Positions 46,437-57,109 of a stretch of 64,000 nucleotides of DNA are shown in pieces. Position numbers and translations under genes: made by a program. Within the stretch, counting starts at the first letter, position 1; each line of letters starts with the position of its first letter. The notes beneath the pieces are model-generated. The model was not told the origin of the DNA, searched no databases, and worked only from the letters and a program-made list of their open reading frames with translations. The DNA is from Adenanthera pavonina (Eukaryota; Streptophyta; Magnoliopsida; Fabales; Fabaceae): contig JAIVEN010000002.1 of NCBI GenBank assembly GCA_026686845.1, positions 39,821,001-39,885,000 of the forward strand. The letters run 5' to 3'.

Positions 46437-46981
46437 TAACATTATTTGAAGTTGTGGGTAACGAATCAAACTTGTATATACCGAATTTCTGCTGAATCTT
46501 CATCTCAAAAGCTTTTACCCTTCCAACTTCATTATTTGTACTTAAACTTTCATATCTACTCTATTCTAGAGAGTTATTCATTTGTAAACAATCTACTCTT
46601 TATCTGAAAGATAGATTTACTTGTGAGGGGTATTCACAAGGGGATTGGGAAGTACATAGAGAAAGTGCTTAGAGAGTTTGAGAGAGCTTAGAACAGAGCA
46701 GACTCGTGTACTGTGGCCTTAGTAAGAAGCCCGTTGAAATTCTTGCTGGATAGTGGATAAATCTCAAGAGGTGTCTTGGGGACTGGATGTAGGTCAAGTG
46801 GATAGACCGAACCAGGATAAATCACTGAGTTTTCTTCTCCTTATCTCTACTTTTCAGCTTGCTCTGTTTTACACGTTGTTTTCATTATACTGTGATATTT
46901 TCACTTGCTTTACTTTGCGCAGAAAAATTTCAATCTTCCCAATTCACCCCCCCCTCTTGGGAAGTCAGCCTTGCTAACAAG

Positions 46982-46993
46982 TGGTATCAGAGC
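46982..46993 (+). other. Copia primer binding site (tRNA-Met)
   Basis: TGGTATCAGAGC begins two bases after the LTR end: the standard complement of initiator tRNA-Met 3' end, where minus-strand DNA synthesis starts. Confidence 0.95.
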
Positions 46994-47034
46994 CCGGATT
47001 CCCATTCAAAGGATTTCACAGTCCGGGAACAAAG

Positions 47035-48831
47035 ATGGCTGGCTTTGGAGAGAGTATACTTCCTGAAGGGAATAACACTAACAGACCACCAGGCTTCAGT
47101 GGAGAGCATTATGGGTACTGGAAGATGAGGATGCAGATCTACCTCCAATCAATTGATCTTGACATCTGGTCAGTCATTGATAAAGGAGATTTCGTCCCAA
47201 TGGCTCTAACTAAAGATGGAAGATACAAAGAGAAGCTGGAAGCAGAGTGGAATGATGAAGACAGAAGGAGAGTCCTACTGAATTTTAAAGCAAAGCATTG
47301 TTTAGTCAGTGCCCTGAACCAGGACGAATTCTACAGGGTCTCACAATGCACCACTGCAAAAGGGATGTGGGACACTCTGCAGATTGCACATGAAGGGACA
47401 TCTGGGGTCAGGGAGAACAGACTCAATACGTGCATTGGAGAGTATGAGAGCTTCAGGATGTCTGAAGGAGAAACTGTAAAGGAGCTCCAAAAGAGATTCA
47501 CTCTCATTGTGAATCAACTAAAGAGCCTAGGAAAGGAACACACTCAATCAGAGAAAGTGAGAAAAATTCTCAGAGCTCTCCCTCTGGAATGGCAGCCCAA
47601 GGTGACAGCAATAGAAGAAGCCAGAGGAGAATCAATGGCCTCTGTCACAGCTCTCTTCGGGAGCCTTGAGGAGTATGAAGGAAAAATCAAAGTTCTCAAG
47701 GAAGCCGGGCTGGACAGAAAGAAGAAAGGCCTTGCTCTCAAAGCTGCTGATGAAAAGGAAGAAGAATCTAACGAAGAGGATGAACTTGATGAGGAAACCT
47801 TGGCTATGATGGTCAGAAAATTCGGAAGATTCTATAGCAAGAGGAAGAACAAGAGATTCTTCAAGAAAGTAGCTGCTGGGGAAAGCAAGCAAGAGGCAAA
47901 AGAATCTGTGACTTGTTATGAGTGCAAGAAGCAGGGACACATAAAATGGGACTGCCCCCAATTCCTCAAGAAGCAAGAAAAAGAAAAGAAAGGTGCTGAC
48001 AAAGGGAAAAAGAAGAAGGCGTACATCTCATCCATATGGGGCAACAGCTCAGATGAGGAAGAAGAAGATGAAGATGAGATTGCCAACATTTGTCTAATGG
48101 CACTTGCTTCTGAAGAAGCTACACCTTCATACAGCAGTGATCAGGATGAAGAGGTATATGAATCTGAACCTTCCTATTCTGAATTACTGGATGCATTTCA
48201 TGAGCTTCATGATGAATTTATTAAAGTTGCTAAAGAACTAAAATTGGCAAAGAAAAAGATAAGCAAGCTGGAGTCTCAAAGCACAGTTTCTGAAACTTCT
48301 TCTCCATCTACTTCTGAATCTGTTTGCTGCATTTCTTGCACTAAACTTAAACAAACGAATGATTATCTAGTTAAAAGCATGTCTAGGCTCACTAGAGGTA
48401 AAGACATGTTGTTTGCCCTGATGGGGAGCCAAAGAATATCACAAGGAGCTGGTCTTGGCTATGACCCATGTGCTGTCAAGGAAAAGATTAGGAAGAAAAA
48501 TCAAAATGCATATATGAGACATTTTGTGCATGCTAAGAACAATAAAAAGAAAGTTAATGCATCACCTCATATTGAAACGTATGATCAACCAAGGCATGCT
48601 AGACAAAAGTATTACTTGCACTGTTTTCTTCCTGCATCTCAATCTAGCAGTCCTTTCACTACATGTCATTTCTGTAACAAAAAGGGACATATTTCCAGTT
48701 CTTGTGATTTGAGGAAAAATGGACTTGGCAGGAAAGTTGGATGGGTTCCCAAAGTTGCATCTGCATCTAGGGAAAAATATACTGACCAAAAAGGACCCAA
48801 GCAAATTTGGGTACCTAAAAGGAAATCATAA
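47035..48831 (+). CDS. gag: Copia gag polyprotein segment
   Basis: 598 codons from the ATG at 47,035, the first good start after the primer site (the frame also opens upstream through GTG at 46,981). It is the nucleocapsid precursor that packages element RNA. Seen: the UBN2/DUF4219-type core with YGYWKMRMQIYL near the N-terminus; a charged region; a first CCHC zinc knuckle CYECKKQGHIKWDC near residue 294; an acidic EEEEDEDE tract; and a second knuckle CHFCNKKGHISSSC near residue 543. The second knuckle is late, in the part that leads into protease. The frame ends at TAA (48,829-48,831), apparently because of a one-base loss in the A-rich stretch near 48,817. The intact relative would read through into protease. 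Confidence 0.88.
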   Translation: MAGFGESILPEGNNTNRPPGFSGEHYGYWKMRMQIYLQSIDLDIWSVIDKGDFVPMALTKDGRYKEKLEAEWNDEDRRRVLLNFKAKHCLVSALNQDEFYRVSQCTTAKGMWDTLQIAHEGTSGVRENRLNTCIGEYESFRMSEGETVKELQKRFTLIVNQLKSLGKEHTQSEKVRKILRALPLEWQPKVTAIEEARGESMASVTALFGSLEEYEGKIKVLKEAGLDRKKKGLALKAADEKEEESNEEDELDEETLAMMVRKFGRFYSKRKNKRFFKKVAAGESKQEAKESVTCYECKKQGHIKWDCPQFLKKQEKEKKGADKGKKKKAYISSIWGNSSDEEEEDEDEIANICLMALASEEATPSYSSDQDEEVYESEPSYSELLDAFHELHDEFIKVAKELKLAKKKISKLESQSTVSETSSPSTSESVCCISCTKLKQTNDYLVKSMSRLTRGKDMLFALMGSQRISQGAGLGYDPCAVKEKIRKKNQNAYMRHFVHAKNNKKKVNASPHIETYDQPRHARQKYYLHCFLPASQSSSPFTTCHFCNKKGHISSSCDLRKNGLGRKVGWVPKVASASREKYTDQKGPKQIWVPKRKS

Positions 48832-51750
48832 ACATTGTTTTGCAGGTCTGTCTCAAAGCTAAGAAAAGCAACAAATGGTATATGGACAGTGCCTGCTCAA
48901 GTCACATGACTGGTGACAGGAGAAGTTCATCACCCTTAGAGACAAAAAAGGAGGAAAGGTGACCTTTGGAGGTTATCAATATGGTAAAATTGTTGGCATT
49001 GGCATTGTGGGCAAAAATCCTGAAACATCCATTGAAGAGGTGCTGTTTGTGATTGGCCTCAACCACAACCTGCTAAGCGTGAGTCAGACTTGTGACAAAG
49101 GAAACTGGGTGCTGTTTGACTCAAAGTTTTGCCTGGTCATCAGAAAAAGTGATCACAGAGTAATCCTCAAAGCTAAAAGGGATGGTAACTGCTACACTAT
49201 TGACCTTGATGAACTTCCTCCTTTAGATTCTGTATGCTTAATTAGTAAGAATAATGATAGTTGGCTATGGCATAGGAGATTAGCTCATGTCAATATGAAT
49301 CAATTGTCTAAACTTGTTAAAAATGAGCTAGTTACTGGTTTGCCAAAAATATCTTTTGAAAAGGATAAAGAATGTGATGCATGCTTAAAAGGAAAACAAA
49401 CTAAATCATCCTTCAAATCCAAAAACACAGTTACCACAACAAGACCACTTGAATTGTTGCATATGGACTTAATTGGACCTTCAAGGGTAAAGAGTCTAGG
49501 TGGCAATCTGTATATGCTTGTAATTGTTGATGATTATTCTAGATTTACTTGGACATTATTTCTTTCTTCTAAAAGTGATACCTTTGATGCATTTGTAACC
49601 TTAGCCAAGAAAGTGCAAAATGAGAAAGGTATTTCTATTGTGTCCATCAGATCAGATCATGGAGGAGAATTCGAAAATGCATACTTCCTGGAGTACTGCA
49701 GTGAGCATGGAATTGACCACAACTTCTCTGCTCCTAGGACTCCTCAACAAAATGGAGTAGTAGAAAGGAAGAACAGAACTATTGAGGAGATGGCCAGAGC
49801 TATGCTGAATGAGAAGGAACTTTCTCAAGTATTCTGGGCTGACGCAGTGAACACAGCTAGTTACATCATCAACAGAGCATACATCAGACCCATCCTAGGA
49901 AAGAGTCCATACGAGCTGTACAAGGGGAGAAAGCCAAATCTGTCCCATCTCCATGTGTTCAGATGCAAATGCTTCATTCACAACAATGGCAAAGAAAACC
50001 TAGGTAAATTTGATGCCAAATCAGATGAAGGTATATTTCTTGGCTACTCTAGTAGGAGTAAGGCATATAGAGTTTATAATAAAAGATCAAATGTGGTAGA
50101 GGAATCTGTGCATGTGGTTTTCATTGAAAATGAAGCTATTTCAAAACATGTTACCAATGAGGATGATCTTGCTTTCAATTTTGAAAAACTGGGCATATCT
50201 GATAAAAGTAGAACTGAACCTCCAAAGATATCTGAATCTGTTAACATAGAGGAAGATATCCAGGAGCAAGAGTTTGATGAAGAAAATAATGAAGAAACAT
50301 CTCAAGAACTCCCTAGAGCTTGGAGATATCAAAGGAATCATCCTGTTGATCAAGTGATAGGAGATGTTCAAGAGAGAGTCAAAACCAGAAAACAGTTAAG
50401 GGATCAAATGCTAAATTGTGCTTTCATTTCTCAAATTGAACCCAAATGTGCTGAAGAAGCCTTAACTGATGATTACTGGATTTTGGCAATGCAAGATGAA
50501 CTAAATCAGTTTGAAAGAAATCAAGTTTGGGATTTAGTTCCAAGACCCAAAAATCATCCTGTTATTGGTACCAAATGGGTTTTCAGAAACAAACTTGATG
50601 AATCTGGAACTATAATCAGAAATAAAGCTAGATTAGTTGCTAAAGGGTATAATCAAGAAGAAGGTATTGATTTTGAAGAAACCTTTGCACCAGTAGCCAG
50701 ATTAGAAGCTATAAGGATTCTACTAGCTTATGCATGCATGAAAAATATTTTGCTATATCAAATGGATGTAAAAAGTGTCTTTCTGAATGGATATATCATG
50801 GAAGAGGTTTATGTAGATCAACCTCCAGGCTTTGAGGATTCTACAAAACCAAACCATGTCTATAAACTGAAGAAAGCTCTTTATTGATTAAAACAAGCCC
50901 CTAGAGCATGGTATGAAAGATTGAGCAACTTTCTGACTGAAAAAGGGTTTAACAGAGGCAAAGTTGACACAACTTTATTCACTAAGAAAGAGAATAAAGA
51001 TTTACTAATTGTCCAAATCTATGTTGATGATATTATTTTCGGTGCTACTAATGAAACTCTTTGCAAGGAATTTTCTAAGTTAATGAAGGGAGAATTCGAG
51101 ATGTCTATGATGGGTGAACTCAATTTCTTCCTTGGATTGCAAATCAGACAGCTTAATGATGGTATCTTTTTCAGTCAATCCAAGTATCTAAAGGAGCTGT
51201 TAAAGAAGTTTGGAATGAAGAATGCCAAGCCAATGGGAACACCTATGGCCACCGCAACCAAACTGGACATGGATGAAAATGGGAAAATGTTTGACATTAC
51301 TCAATACAGAAGAATGATTGGATCCCTGCTGTATCTAACTGCCAGCAGACCTGACATTATGTTCAGTGTCTCCATGTGTGCAAGGTTCCAATCATGCCCC
51401 AAAGAAACCCATGCAACAGCTGTGAAAAGAATTTTCAGATATCTAATTGGAACATCACAGATGGGTCTTTGGTATCCAAAAGACAATGGAGAAGATCTCA
51501 AAGGATACACTGATGCTGACTTTGCAGGATCCAAAACTGACAAAAAAAGCACAAGTGGAACTTGTCAGTTTCTTGGAGGATCCCTGGTTTCATGGTTCAG
51601 CAAAAAGCAAAACAGTGTAGCTCTATCCACTGCAGAAGCTGAGTATGTTGCAGCTGGAAGCTGTTGTGCCCAAGTCATCTGGATGAAGCAGCAGCTTGAA
51701 GATCTTGAGGTTAAAATGAAAGAGATACCCATCATGTGTGATAATCAAAG
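48822..51750 (+). pseudogene. pol: Copia pol, broken: protease, integrase, RT, first part of RNase H
   Basis: Protease is in frame 3 with WYMDSACSSHM (D-S-A where D-S-G is usual). A one-base slip near 48,920 moves to the main frame, 48,959-50,887. Integrase: an HH-CC finger from WHRRLAHVN to CDACLKGK, then a DDE triad in HMDLIGP, RSDHGGEF and VVERKN. RT: VARLEAIRILLAYA, QMDVKSVFLNG and, after a TGA nonsense codon at 50,885-50,887, YVDDIIFG. RNase H: GYTDADFAG and STAEAEYVAAG. The frame is then cut at 51,750 by the antisense solo LTR. The element therefore has at least four lesions in gag-pol and cannot make its own polyprotein. Confidence 0.93.
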
Positions 51751-53476
51751 TGTTAGCAAGGCTGACTTCCCAAGAGGGGGGGTGAATTGGGAAGATTGAA
51801 ATTTTTCTGCACAAAGTGAAGCAAGTGAAGATATCACAGTATAATGAAAATAACGTGTGAAACAGAGCAAGCTGAAAAGTAGAGATAAGAAGAAGAAAAC
51901 TCAGTGATTTATCCTGGTTCGGTCTATCCACTTGACCTACATCCAGTCCTCAAGACACCTCTTGAGATTTATCCACTATCCAGCAAGAATTTCAACGGGC
52001 TTCTTGCTAAAGCCACAGTACACGAGTATGCTCTGTTCTGAGCTCTCTCAAACTCTCTAAGCACTTTCTCTATGTGCTTCCCAATCCCCTTGTGAATACC
52101 CCTCACAAGTAATTCTATCTTCCAGATGAAGAGTAGATTGTTTACAAATGAATAACTCTCTTGAATAGAGTGGATATGAAGGTTTAAGTACAAATAATGA
52201 GGTTGGAAGGGTAAAAGCTTTTGAGATGAAGATTCAGCAGAAATTCAGTATATACAAGTTTGATTTTGTTACCCACAACTTCAAATAATGTTATATTTAT
52301 AGATTTTGATCTCAAATATCCGTTAGAAACTAAATCTATCCGTTGGGGAAGTTATCCAACGGTTACTCTGAAAAAACTATCCGTTTACCAACCGCATTTA
52401 ATGTTTCTGACATACTGAAATTTGAATTTCGGTTGGCCAACAGACGAATTTCGAGGGAACCGAAGGTTAAAGCTTCCAACGTAAAAATGCGAAGTTCGTC
52501 TGTCCATAGAGTGAAATTCGAATTTCGAAACTCATAAAATCTTTCCACAATGTGACATATGAATTTTCAAGAAGAAAGATTTTCTGTTAAGTGTGAACAG
52601 TGTTTTCAATTTGCTACAGTGCCCTCGAAATTCGAATTTTGGATGCCCAAAATTCGTCTGTCCACTGAACGTTTAAAGAGGCACAGTAGTTCACTTTCTT
52701 CGAAATTCGAATTTTGACAGAGTGAAATTCGTCTGTCAGAGAACAGTTTTGAGACTGAAATCACTCTTGATCTCAGATGAACTTTATCAAGCATTCAGAC
52801 GAATTTCCTATATTTTCTCAAGTTTTGTTTTGTCTGAAATTCGAATTTTGAAAGAGTGAAATTCGAATGTCACAAAGTAACCCCTTTTTTTGACTCAGGT
52901 GAAAATTCGAATTTTGCTAAGTTAAAGTTCGTCTGTCAGAGAGCATTTTCAAACTTAGTTTCTTCTTAATTTCAGATGAACTTTAGCAAAGCTTCAGACG
53001 AATTTCCTTAGTTTTCATAAATGACATTTTGTCTGAAATTCGAATTTTGAGACTGTGAAGTTCGTCTGTCACAAAAAGGCTTCTTTCAGACTTGATTGAA
53101 ATTCGAATTTTGAAAGACCAAAATTCGTCTGACAGAGAGACACCTCTTCAGACTTATTCAGTTTTAGCTCGAAATTCGAATGTCTAAGGGCCAAATTCGA
53201 ATTTCCAACTTGACAGTTCAGTTAAACTTTCAAACTTCGTCTGTTTGTGAGTATTTTTCAAATAAGTAAAGATTTAACTTCAAATCAAGGTTTGAAAACG
53301 TCTTTTTCTCAAATCAAAATCTTTTACCCAATCTAAACAAAAACCAAAGATCCTACCAAAGATCTAATAGCAAATACTCAGCAAATCTTCACTTGAAACA
53401 GCTTTGATCTCCTTTGATATCTTCAATCCAAGCTCTTGAGTGTTGGTTTGGAATCATCAAAACTCTTGATCCAACA
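51751..53476 (-). repeat. Antisense solo LTR of the same Copia family inside RNase H
   Basis: Plus strand starts tgttagcaaggctgacttcc and ends gatccaaca, the exact reverse of the host LTR ends, with the same TTCGAA/CAGACGAA clusters, AACGG sites and TATA word. A perfect caaag duplication (51,746-51,750 and 53,477-53,481) flanks it. No internal sequence remains, so a full element inserted and then recombined LTR to LTR. It differs from the host LTRs more than they differ from each other. Confidence 0.95.
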
Positions 53477-53701
53477 CAAAGTGCCATAAACATCACTAAG
53501 AATCCTGTCATGCACTCAAGGACGAAACATATTGAGGTTAGACACCACTTCATAAGGGATCATATTCTGAAAGAAGAAGTTAAGCTGGAATACATCCCAA
53601 CAGAGGATCAACTAACTGACATACTGACCAAACCTCTACCAGAAGACAGGCATTGCAAAATAAGGAGAGAGTTGGGAATGGTAAATCCCAATGAATTGTA
53701 A
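53477..53701 (+). pseudogene. pol: Copia pol, C-terminal RNase H fragment
   Basis: After the solo LTR the pol frame resumes, with HSRTKHIEVRHHFIRDH (conserved Copia RNase H tail) and DQLTDILTKPLP, and ends at TAA 53,699-53,701. It has no start of its own. Confidence 0.9.
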
Positions 53702-54697
53702 GTCATTTCTGTGCAATTATGTCTTCAGAATTTTTAATATTAGAATTTATTCTAACTTGAGCATCGGAGTATGTTTCAATATAGTTGCAGGTGCTCCTTG
53801 TAAAAATCAATGTCTAAAAGTTTGAAAGATTGGAGCACTCCAGATTGGAACAACCAGAAAGTAAAGTGAATGATAATTATTCTAAGGTCTGGATCCATTT
53901 TGTAAGTTTTTAAAGCTGAAATTTGTATGATGTTTGATTGCTAGATGAGTTTCATTGATAATCTGTGTTTTCGAACTGGTCAACATTTTCAACATTCGAA
54001 TTTTGGTTAATCAACAGACGAACGTTGGCCTGTTATGCCTTGAACAGTTCTCGGTAATACCTCGAAATTCGTCTGTTGAAGCTTAAAAGTTCGAATTTTC
54101 AAAAACAGAAATTTCAAGAGTATAATTGTCCATCACTGTTATGCGAATTGTTACTTCTTAACATACGAATGTTGGACAATATTTATAAAAGTTGAAAATT
54201 TGAAGTCTCAGTTCAAAATTCGTCTGTTGACTTATGCTCTTGATGATTGAATGCTTGAAAGATGATGCTCTGTATGCTTAATTCGTCTATTGGTTGAAGT
54301 TTTGTTTGTTGAAGCTGTTTTTCTTTTCAACATTCGAATTTTGTCGGAGCAAAATTCGTCTGATTTTGTATGTATTGATTGTTTCAAGTCACTGTCAGAC
54401 AAACTTTCAGACGAAAATTCGTCTGTCAGTAAGACAAGCTGAACGGTTTAACTTGTAACTGCCCGAAGTTTGAATTTTGACCCCTCAAAATTCGTCTGTC
54501 AGACGGTTACATACGTTAAAACCGACGGTTTCCCGCAAAACAGACGCAACCCTATTTGTAACTCCTCCAAGTCTGTTCTGATTCTCTCTTCAATCCTCTT
54601 AACTCCAGCCCAAAAATCGTCTTTTCTCACCGATTAAACTTCCTTTCGCATCCCTTAAATCTATTCTCAGCCACATTCTGCATCATTCAACCAAGAG
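53702..54697 (+). promoter_or_regulatory. Spacer between pol and ORF3 with U3-like motif cluster
   Basis: About 1 kb without ORFs. From 53,990 to 54,520 it carries the LTR words again: TTCGAA at about 53,997, 54,092 and 54,336; CAGACGAA at about 54,016 and 54,410; and TTCGTCTG at about 54,069, 54,219, 54,355, 54,418 and 54,491. Two gaacgg/cgacgg-type motifs follow, then a pyrimidine-rich leader (54,540-54,697) up to the ORF3 ATG. This arrangement resembles a second promoter region. That is inference. Confidence 0.5.
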
Positions 54698-56824
54698 ATG
54701 GCAAGAGTAAAGATTCCTGGAACAGGACAAGCTGGGTCTCGGCCTAAGAGGACAGTCAAATCTCAATATGCTACAAAGGAAGGAGAGAAATCCAAGAGAA
54801 AGGCCGAACCCGGTAAAGCTACTCCTTCCAAACGTCAAAAATCCTCCTCCAAGTCAGAATCTCAGAAAGCTGGGCCCTCTTCTTCAAAATCTGCAGTTCC
54901 TTCGGCTGGTACTGCTGCTGTAGCTTCCTCTTCTTCTACTGAATCTGGAGAGTTTGAATTGACTACACTGCCACTGTGGAGCACTCCTGAGATTCAAGAA
55001 GAGTACACTACCAAGTTTTCCAACAAAAAGGTAATCAAGCCTCACTGTGTAAATATGGAACAATTTCTGATATCCAACAACTTTGATGCTGCAATATGGT
55101 TGATAAAGTATAAAAATCTGTTAGAAATTGCTGAAAAATATGATGATGAGGTAGTAAAGACTTGGTATGCCTCTCTTAAGTATAACAGCAAGAAAAGGAA
55201 ATGGGAGGTCACCTTGAGATCAAGGACCATTTGGCTTGATGATGAAACCTTCAATGAGGTGTTGGAAATCCCAGGACAAGATGGGCTAAAAGTTGACATT
55301 ACATCCTCTGGGTATATGGATGAGGCTAGCACAGCTGATGAAGAAGGTGAGCCCTTCCTATATTACAAGGAAAGCACTATCTTGGACACCTTGTTCAGAA
55401 GAAGGGAGAATAGGCCCACAATAAATCTGTTGAAGCCCACAGACCTCAGTGTACAAGTAAGGATCTTGCACTACATAGTGTCCAGGATCATATTCAACAA
55501 GGGTGGCAGCTTCAATTTGATAACAAGGGCAGAGGCTCATGTGATGACTGCCATCATACGTGGGAAGCTGATCAATATGGGGCATATCATTCTCCAGCGT
55601 ATGATAAAGGCAAGGGATCAGAGGAAAGATTCCACACTTCCCTATGCAGCAATTATCTCAAGAATCCTGCAGCATGCTAGGATTCAGCACATTGAAAAGG
55701 GGAAAGGGAAGCTCACTGAGGCCTTCAAAGAAGAGGAATTACAAAGGATGGGCATTGAAAGAGATGAAGGACATTGGGTTGAAAAGGGAATAGGAAAATC
55801 TGAAGATTTGTTCTTTATTGCTGATGCATCCCTCCAACAAGAAGGCACCTCTGAGGCTCCTGGCAGATCTGTACCTCAGCCTTCTCAGCCTATTCCATCT
55901 CCATCCAGGCCCACTCACCCTCCTTCCACTCCCTCCTCTCGAACCAAGCCAACTAAGATCACTGAGATGTTTGACAATCTGTCAACACTCATTCTCAACA
56001 TTAAGGATGAGCAAAATGCCAAATTTGCTCACCTGCAAGATCAGATACATCTGTTGGCAGTGAATATGAAGGTGGTGGCTGATGCCTATGAAGAGATTAG
56101 AAATGCAATTCCTACCACTTCAATTCCACCTCAGCCTGGTATCCCTGAGCCTTCTCTGTCTCCATCCCCTGTGCCTCCAAGTCCCTTCGAGATTGCTTCC
56201 ACTGACCATGATAATGATAGTCCTGATGCCATGAAATCACCTAGTCCTGGTCCACCCTTGGACTATGGATTGGAAGAAAACAGCCCTCCTGAGCCTATGC
56301 AAGAGGATGCTCAGGGTTCAATTCTGTCTATACAAGAATCTGAGCAAGTTGAAAGACTGGTTGCAGCCATGAGCAATGAGGAAAGAAGCATTGTTCCTGT
56401 TATTGATTATTTTGCCATTGCTCACAATGCCCTTCTACTAGCTCAAAGGAGAAGGCTTGAAGAAATGTTTCCTCCTCCTACACCAGTCTCTCCTTCTCTT
56501 GCTGATTATGGGCTGTCAGAGGAACAGAGAGCTCGGCTAGCTCTTTCCAGGCAGGGAATGCAAGAGCTGCTTGAGGTCTCTGATGATTCTGATAAAGAGC
56601 CTTCAACTGCACCAGCTCAGCCAGAAATTCCTTTTGCTCCTGTCCCTCTTCGTGCTGTTCCTCTCACTCAGATACCTCCTCCAATGGACTTTGCTGGGCT
56701 TTCTGATGATGCCAAAAAGGGGGAGAAGATAAAGCAAACTGGGACTAAGCACACTGGAAGATCTACTGAGTCATCTGGAAAAGGAAAGACTTACAGCAAG
56801 AAGTCTAAGCCAAAGAAGAAGTGA
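54698..56824 (+). CDS. Copia ORF3: 708-residue extra protein (env-position, nuclear-looking)
   Basis: Fully open, strong ATG context (G at -3 and +4). Layout: basic Ser/Lys N-terminus with a bipartite NLS-like KSKRKAEPGKATPSKRQK (about 31-48); Ser-rich linker; globular domain about 95-335 with DAAIWLIKYKNLLEIAEKYD, VTLRSRTIWLDDETFNEVL and HVMTAIIRGKLINMG. That domain resembles the 'putative plant transposon protein' domain found in many plant repeat ORFs. Then come a Pro/Ser-rich stretch, a helical segment about 420-470 (KITEMFDNLSTLILNIKDEQ), Pro-rich low complexity and a Lys-rich C-terminus (SKKSKPKKK). There is no signal peptide or hydrophobic membrane span, so an envelope role is not supported, although Sirevirus ORFs here have been called envelope-like. 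Intact while gag-pol is broken. Function unknown. Confidence 0.85.
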   Translation: MARVKIPGTGQAGSRPKRTVKSQYATKEGEKSKRKAEPGKATPSKRQKSSSKSESQKAGPSSSKSAVPSAGTAAVASSSSTESGEFELTTLPLWSTPEIQEEYTTKFSNKKVIKPHCVNMEQFLISNNFDAAIWLIKYKNLLEIAEKYDDEVVKTWYASLKYNSKKRKWEVTLRSRTIWLDDETFNEVLEIPGQDGLKVDITSSGYMDEASTADEEGEPFLYYKESTILDTLFRRRENRPTINLLKPTDLSVQVRILHYIVSRIIFNKGGSFNLITRAEAHVMTAIIRGKLINMGHIILQRMIKARDQRKDSTLPYAAIISRILQHARIQHIEKGKGKLTEAFKEEELQRMGIERDEGHWVEKGIGKSEDLFFIADASLQQEGTSEAPGRSVPQPSQPIPSPSRPTHPPSTPSSRTKPTKITEMFDNLSTLILNIKDEQNAKFAHLQDQIHLLAVNMKVVADAYEEIRNAIPTTSIPPQPGIPEPSLSPSPVPPSPFEIASTDHDNDSPDAMKSPSPGPPLDYGLEENSPPEPMQEDAQGSILSIQESEQVERLVAAMSNEERSIVPVIDYFAIAHNALLLAQRRRLEEMFPPPTPVSPSLADYGLSEEQRARLALSRQGMQELLEVSDDSDKEPSTAPAQPEIPFAPVPLRAVPLTQIPPPMDFAGLSDDAKKGEKIKQTGTKHTGRSTESSGKGKTYSKKSKPKKK

Positions 56825-57030
56825 TGTTTTTAGATCTTAGGCTGAATCTTCTTGTTGTATCTAGTTTTAAATTGTTTTATTGTTTGTTTGAAAGAATAAC
56901 TGAACTGATTGAAATATGTATTGCAACAATTTGTTTACGTAAATTATATTTTTGGTTGCAATGATTTGGGCTTTTAATCTCTTCACTTAATTTGCTGAAA
57001 ATGATATCTTATGAACTATAATGCATATAT
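56825..57030 (+). other. ORF3 3' untranslated spacer
   Basis: AT-rich non-coding sequence between the ORF3 stop and the first purine tract. Nothing recognised. Confidence 0.6.
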
Positions 57031-57043
57031 TGAGGGGGAGCTT
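57031..57043 (+). other. Upstream purine tract (second PPT-like copy)
   Basis: ttgagggggagct, about 65 bases before the LTR-adjacent tract. Duplicated polypurine tracts are a known trait of Sireviruses. Confidence 0.6.
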
Positions 57044-57095
57044 GTGTAAGCAAACCCAAGTACTAATCCAGTTTGTGAGTTGTTTTGTCATCATC

Positions 57096-57109
57096 AAAAA
57101 GGGGGAGAA
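57096..57109 (+). other. Copia polypurine tract
   Basis: aaaaagggggagaa directly abuts the right LTR: the primer for plus-strand DNA synthesis. Confidence 0.9.

Larger units (their letters stand above)
45256..46979 (+). repeat. Copia left LTR (1,724 bp)
   Basis: TGTTGGATCAAG..TTGCTAACA. U3 (about 45,490-46,320) is packed with TTCGAA palindromes (ten) and CAGACGAA/TTCGTCTG words. Four AACGG motifs precede the TATA box. The end is marked by a C-run and cttgggaagtc. Confidence 0.95.

Noticed and set aside
46753..46977. 74-codon ORF at the left LTR end, repeated in the right LTR and the solo LTR
   Set aside because: It lies wholly in LTR R/U5 sequence downstream of TATA. It is repeated only because the LTR is repeated, and the reading shows no domain.
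47544..47976. Minus-strand ORFs (65 and 114 codons) across the Copia gag
   Set aside because: They are antisense shadows of the gag frame with no motifs of their own.
54698..56824. Calling ORF3 a retroviral-type envelope
   Set aside because: There is no signal peptide, hydrophobic span or furin-like region. The composition is basic, Pro/Ser-rich and nuclear-looking.
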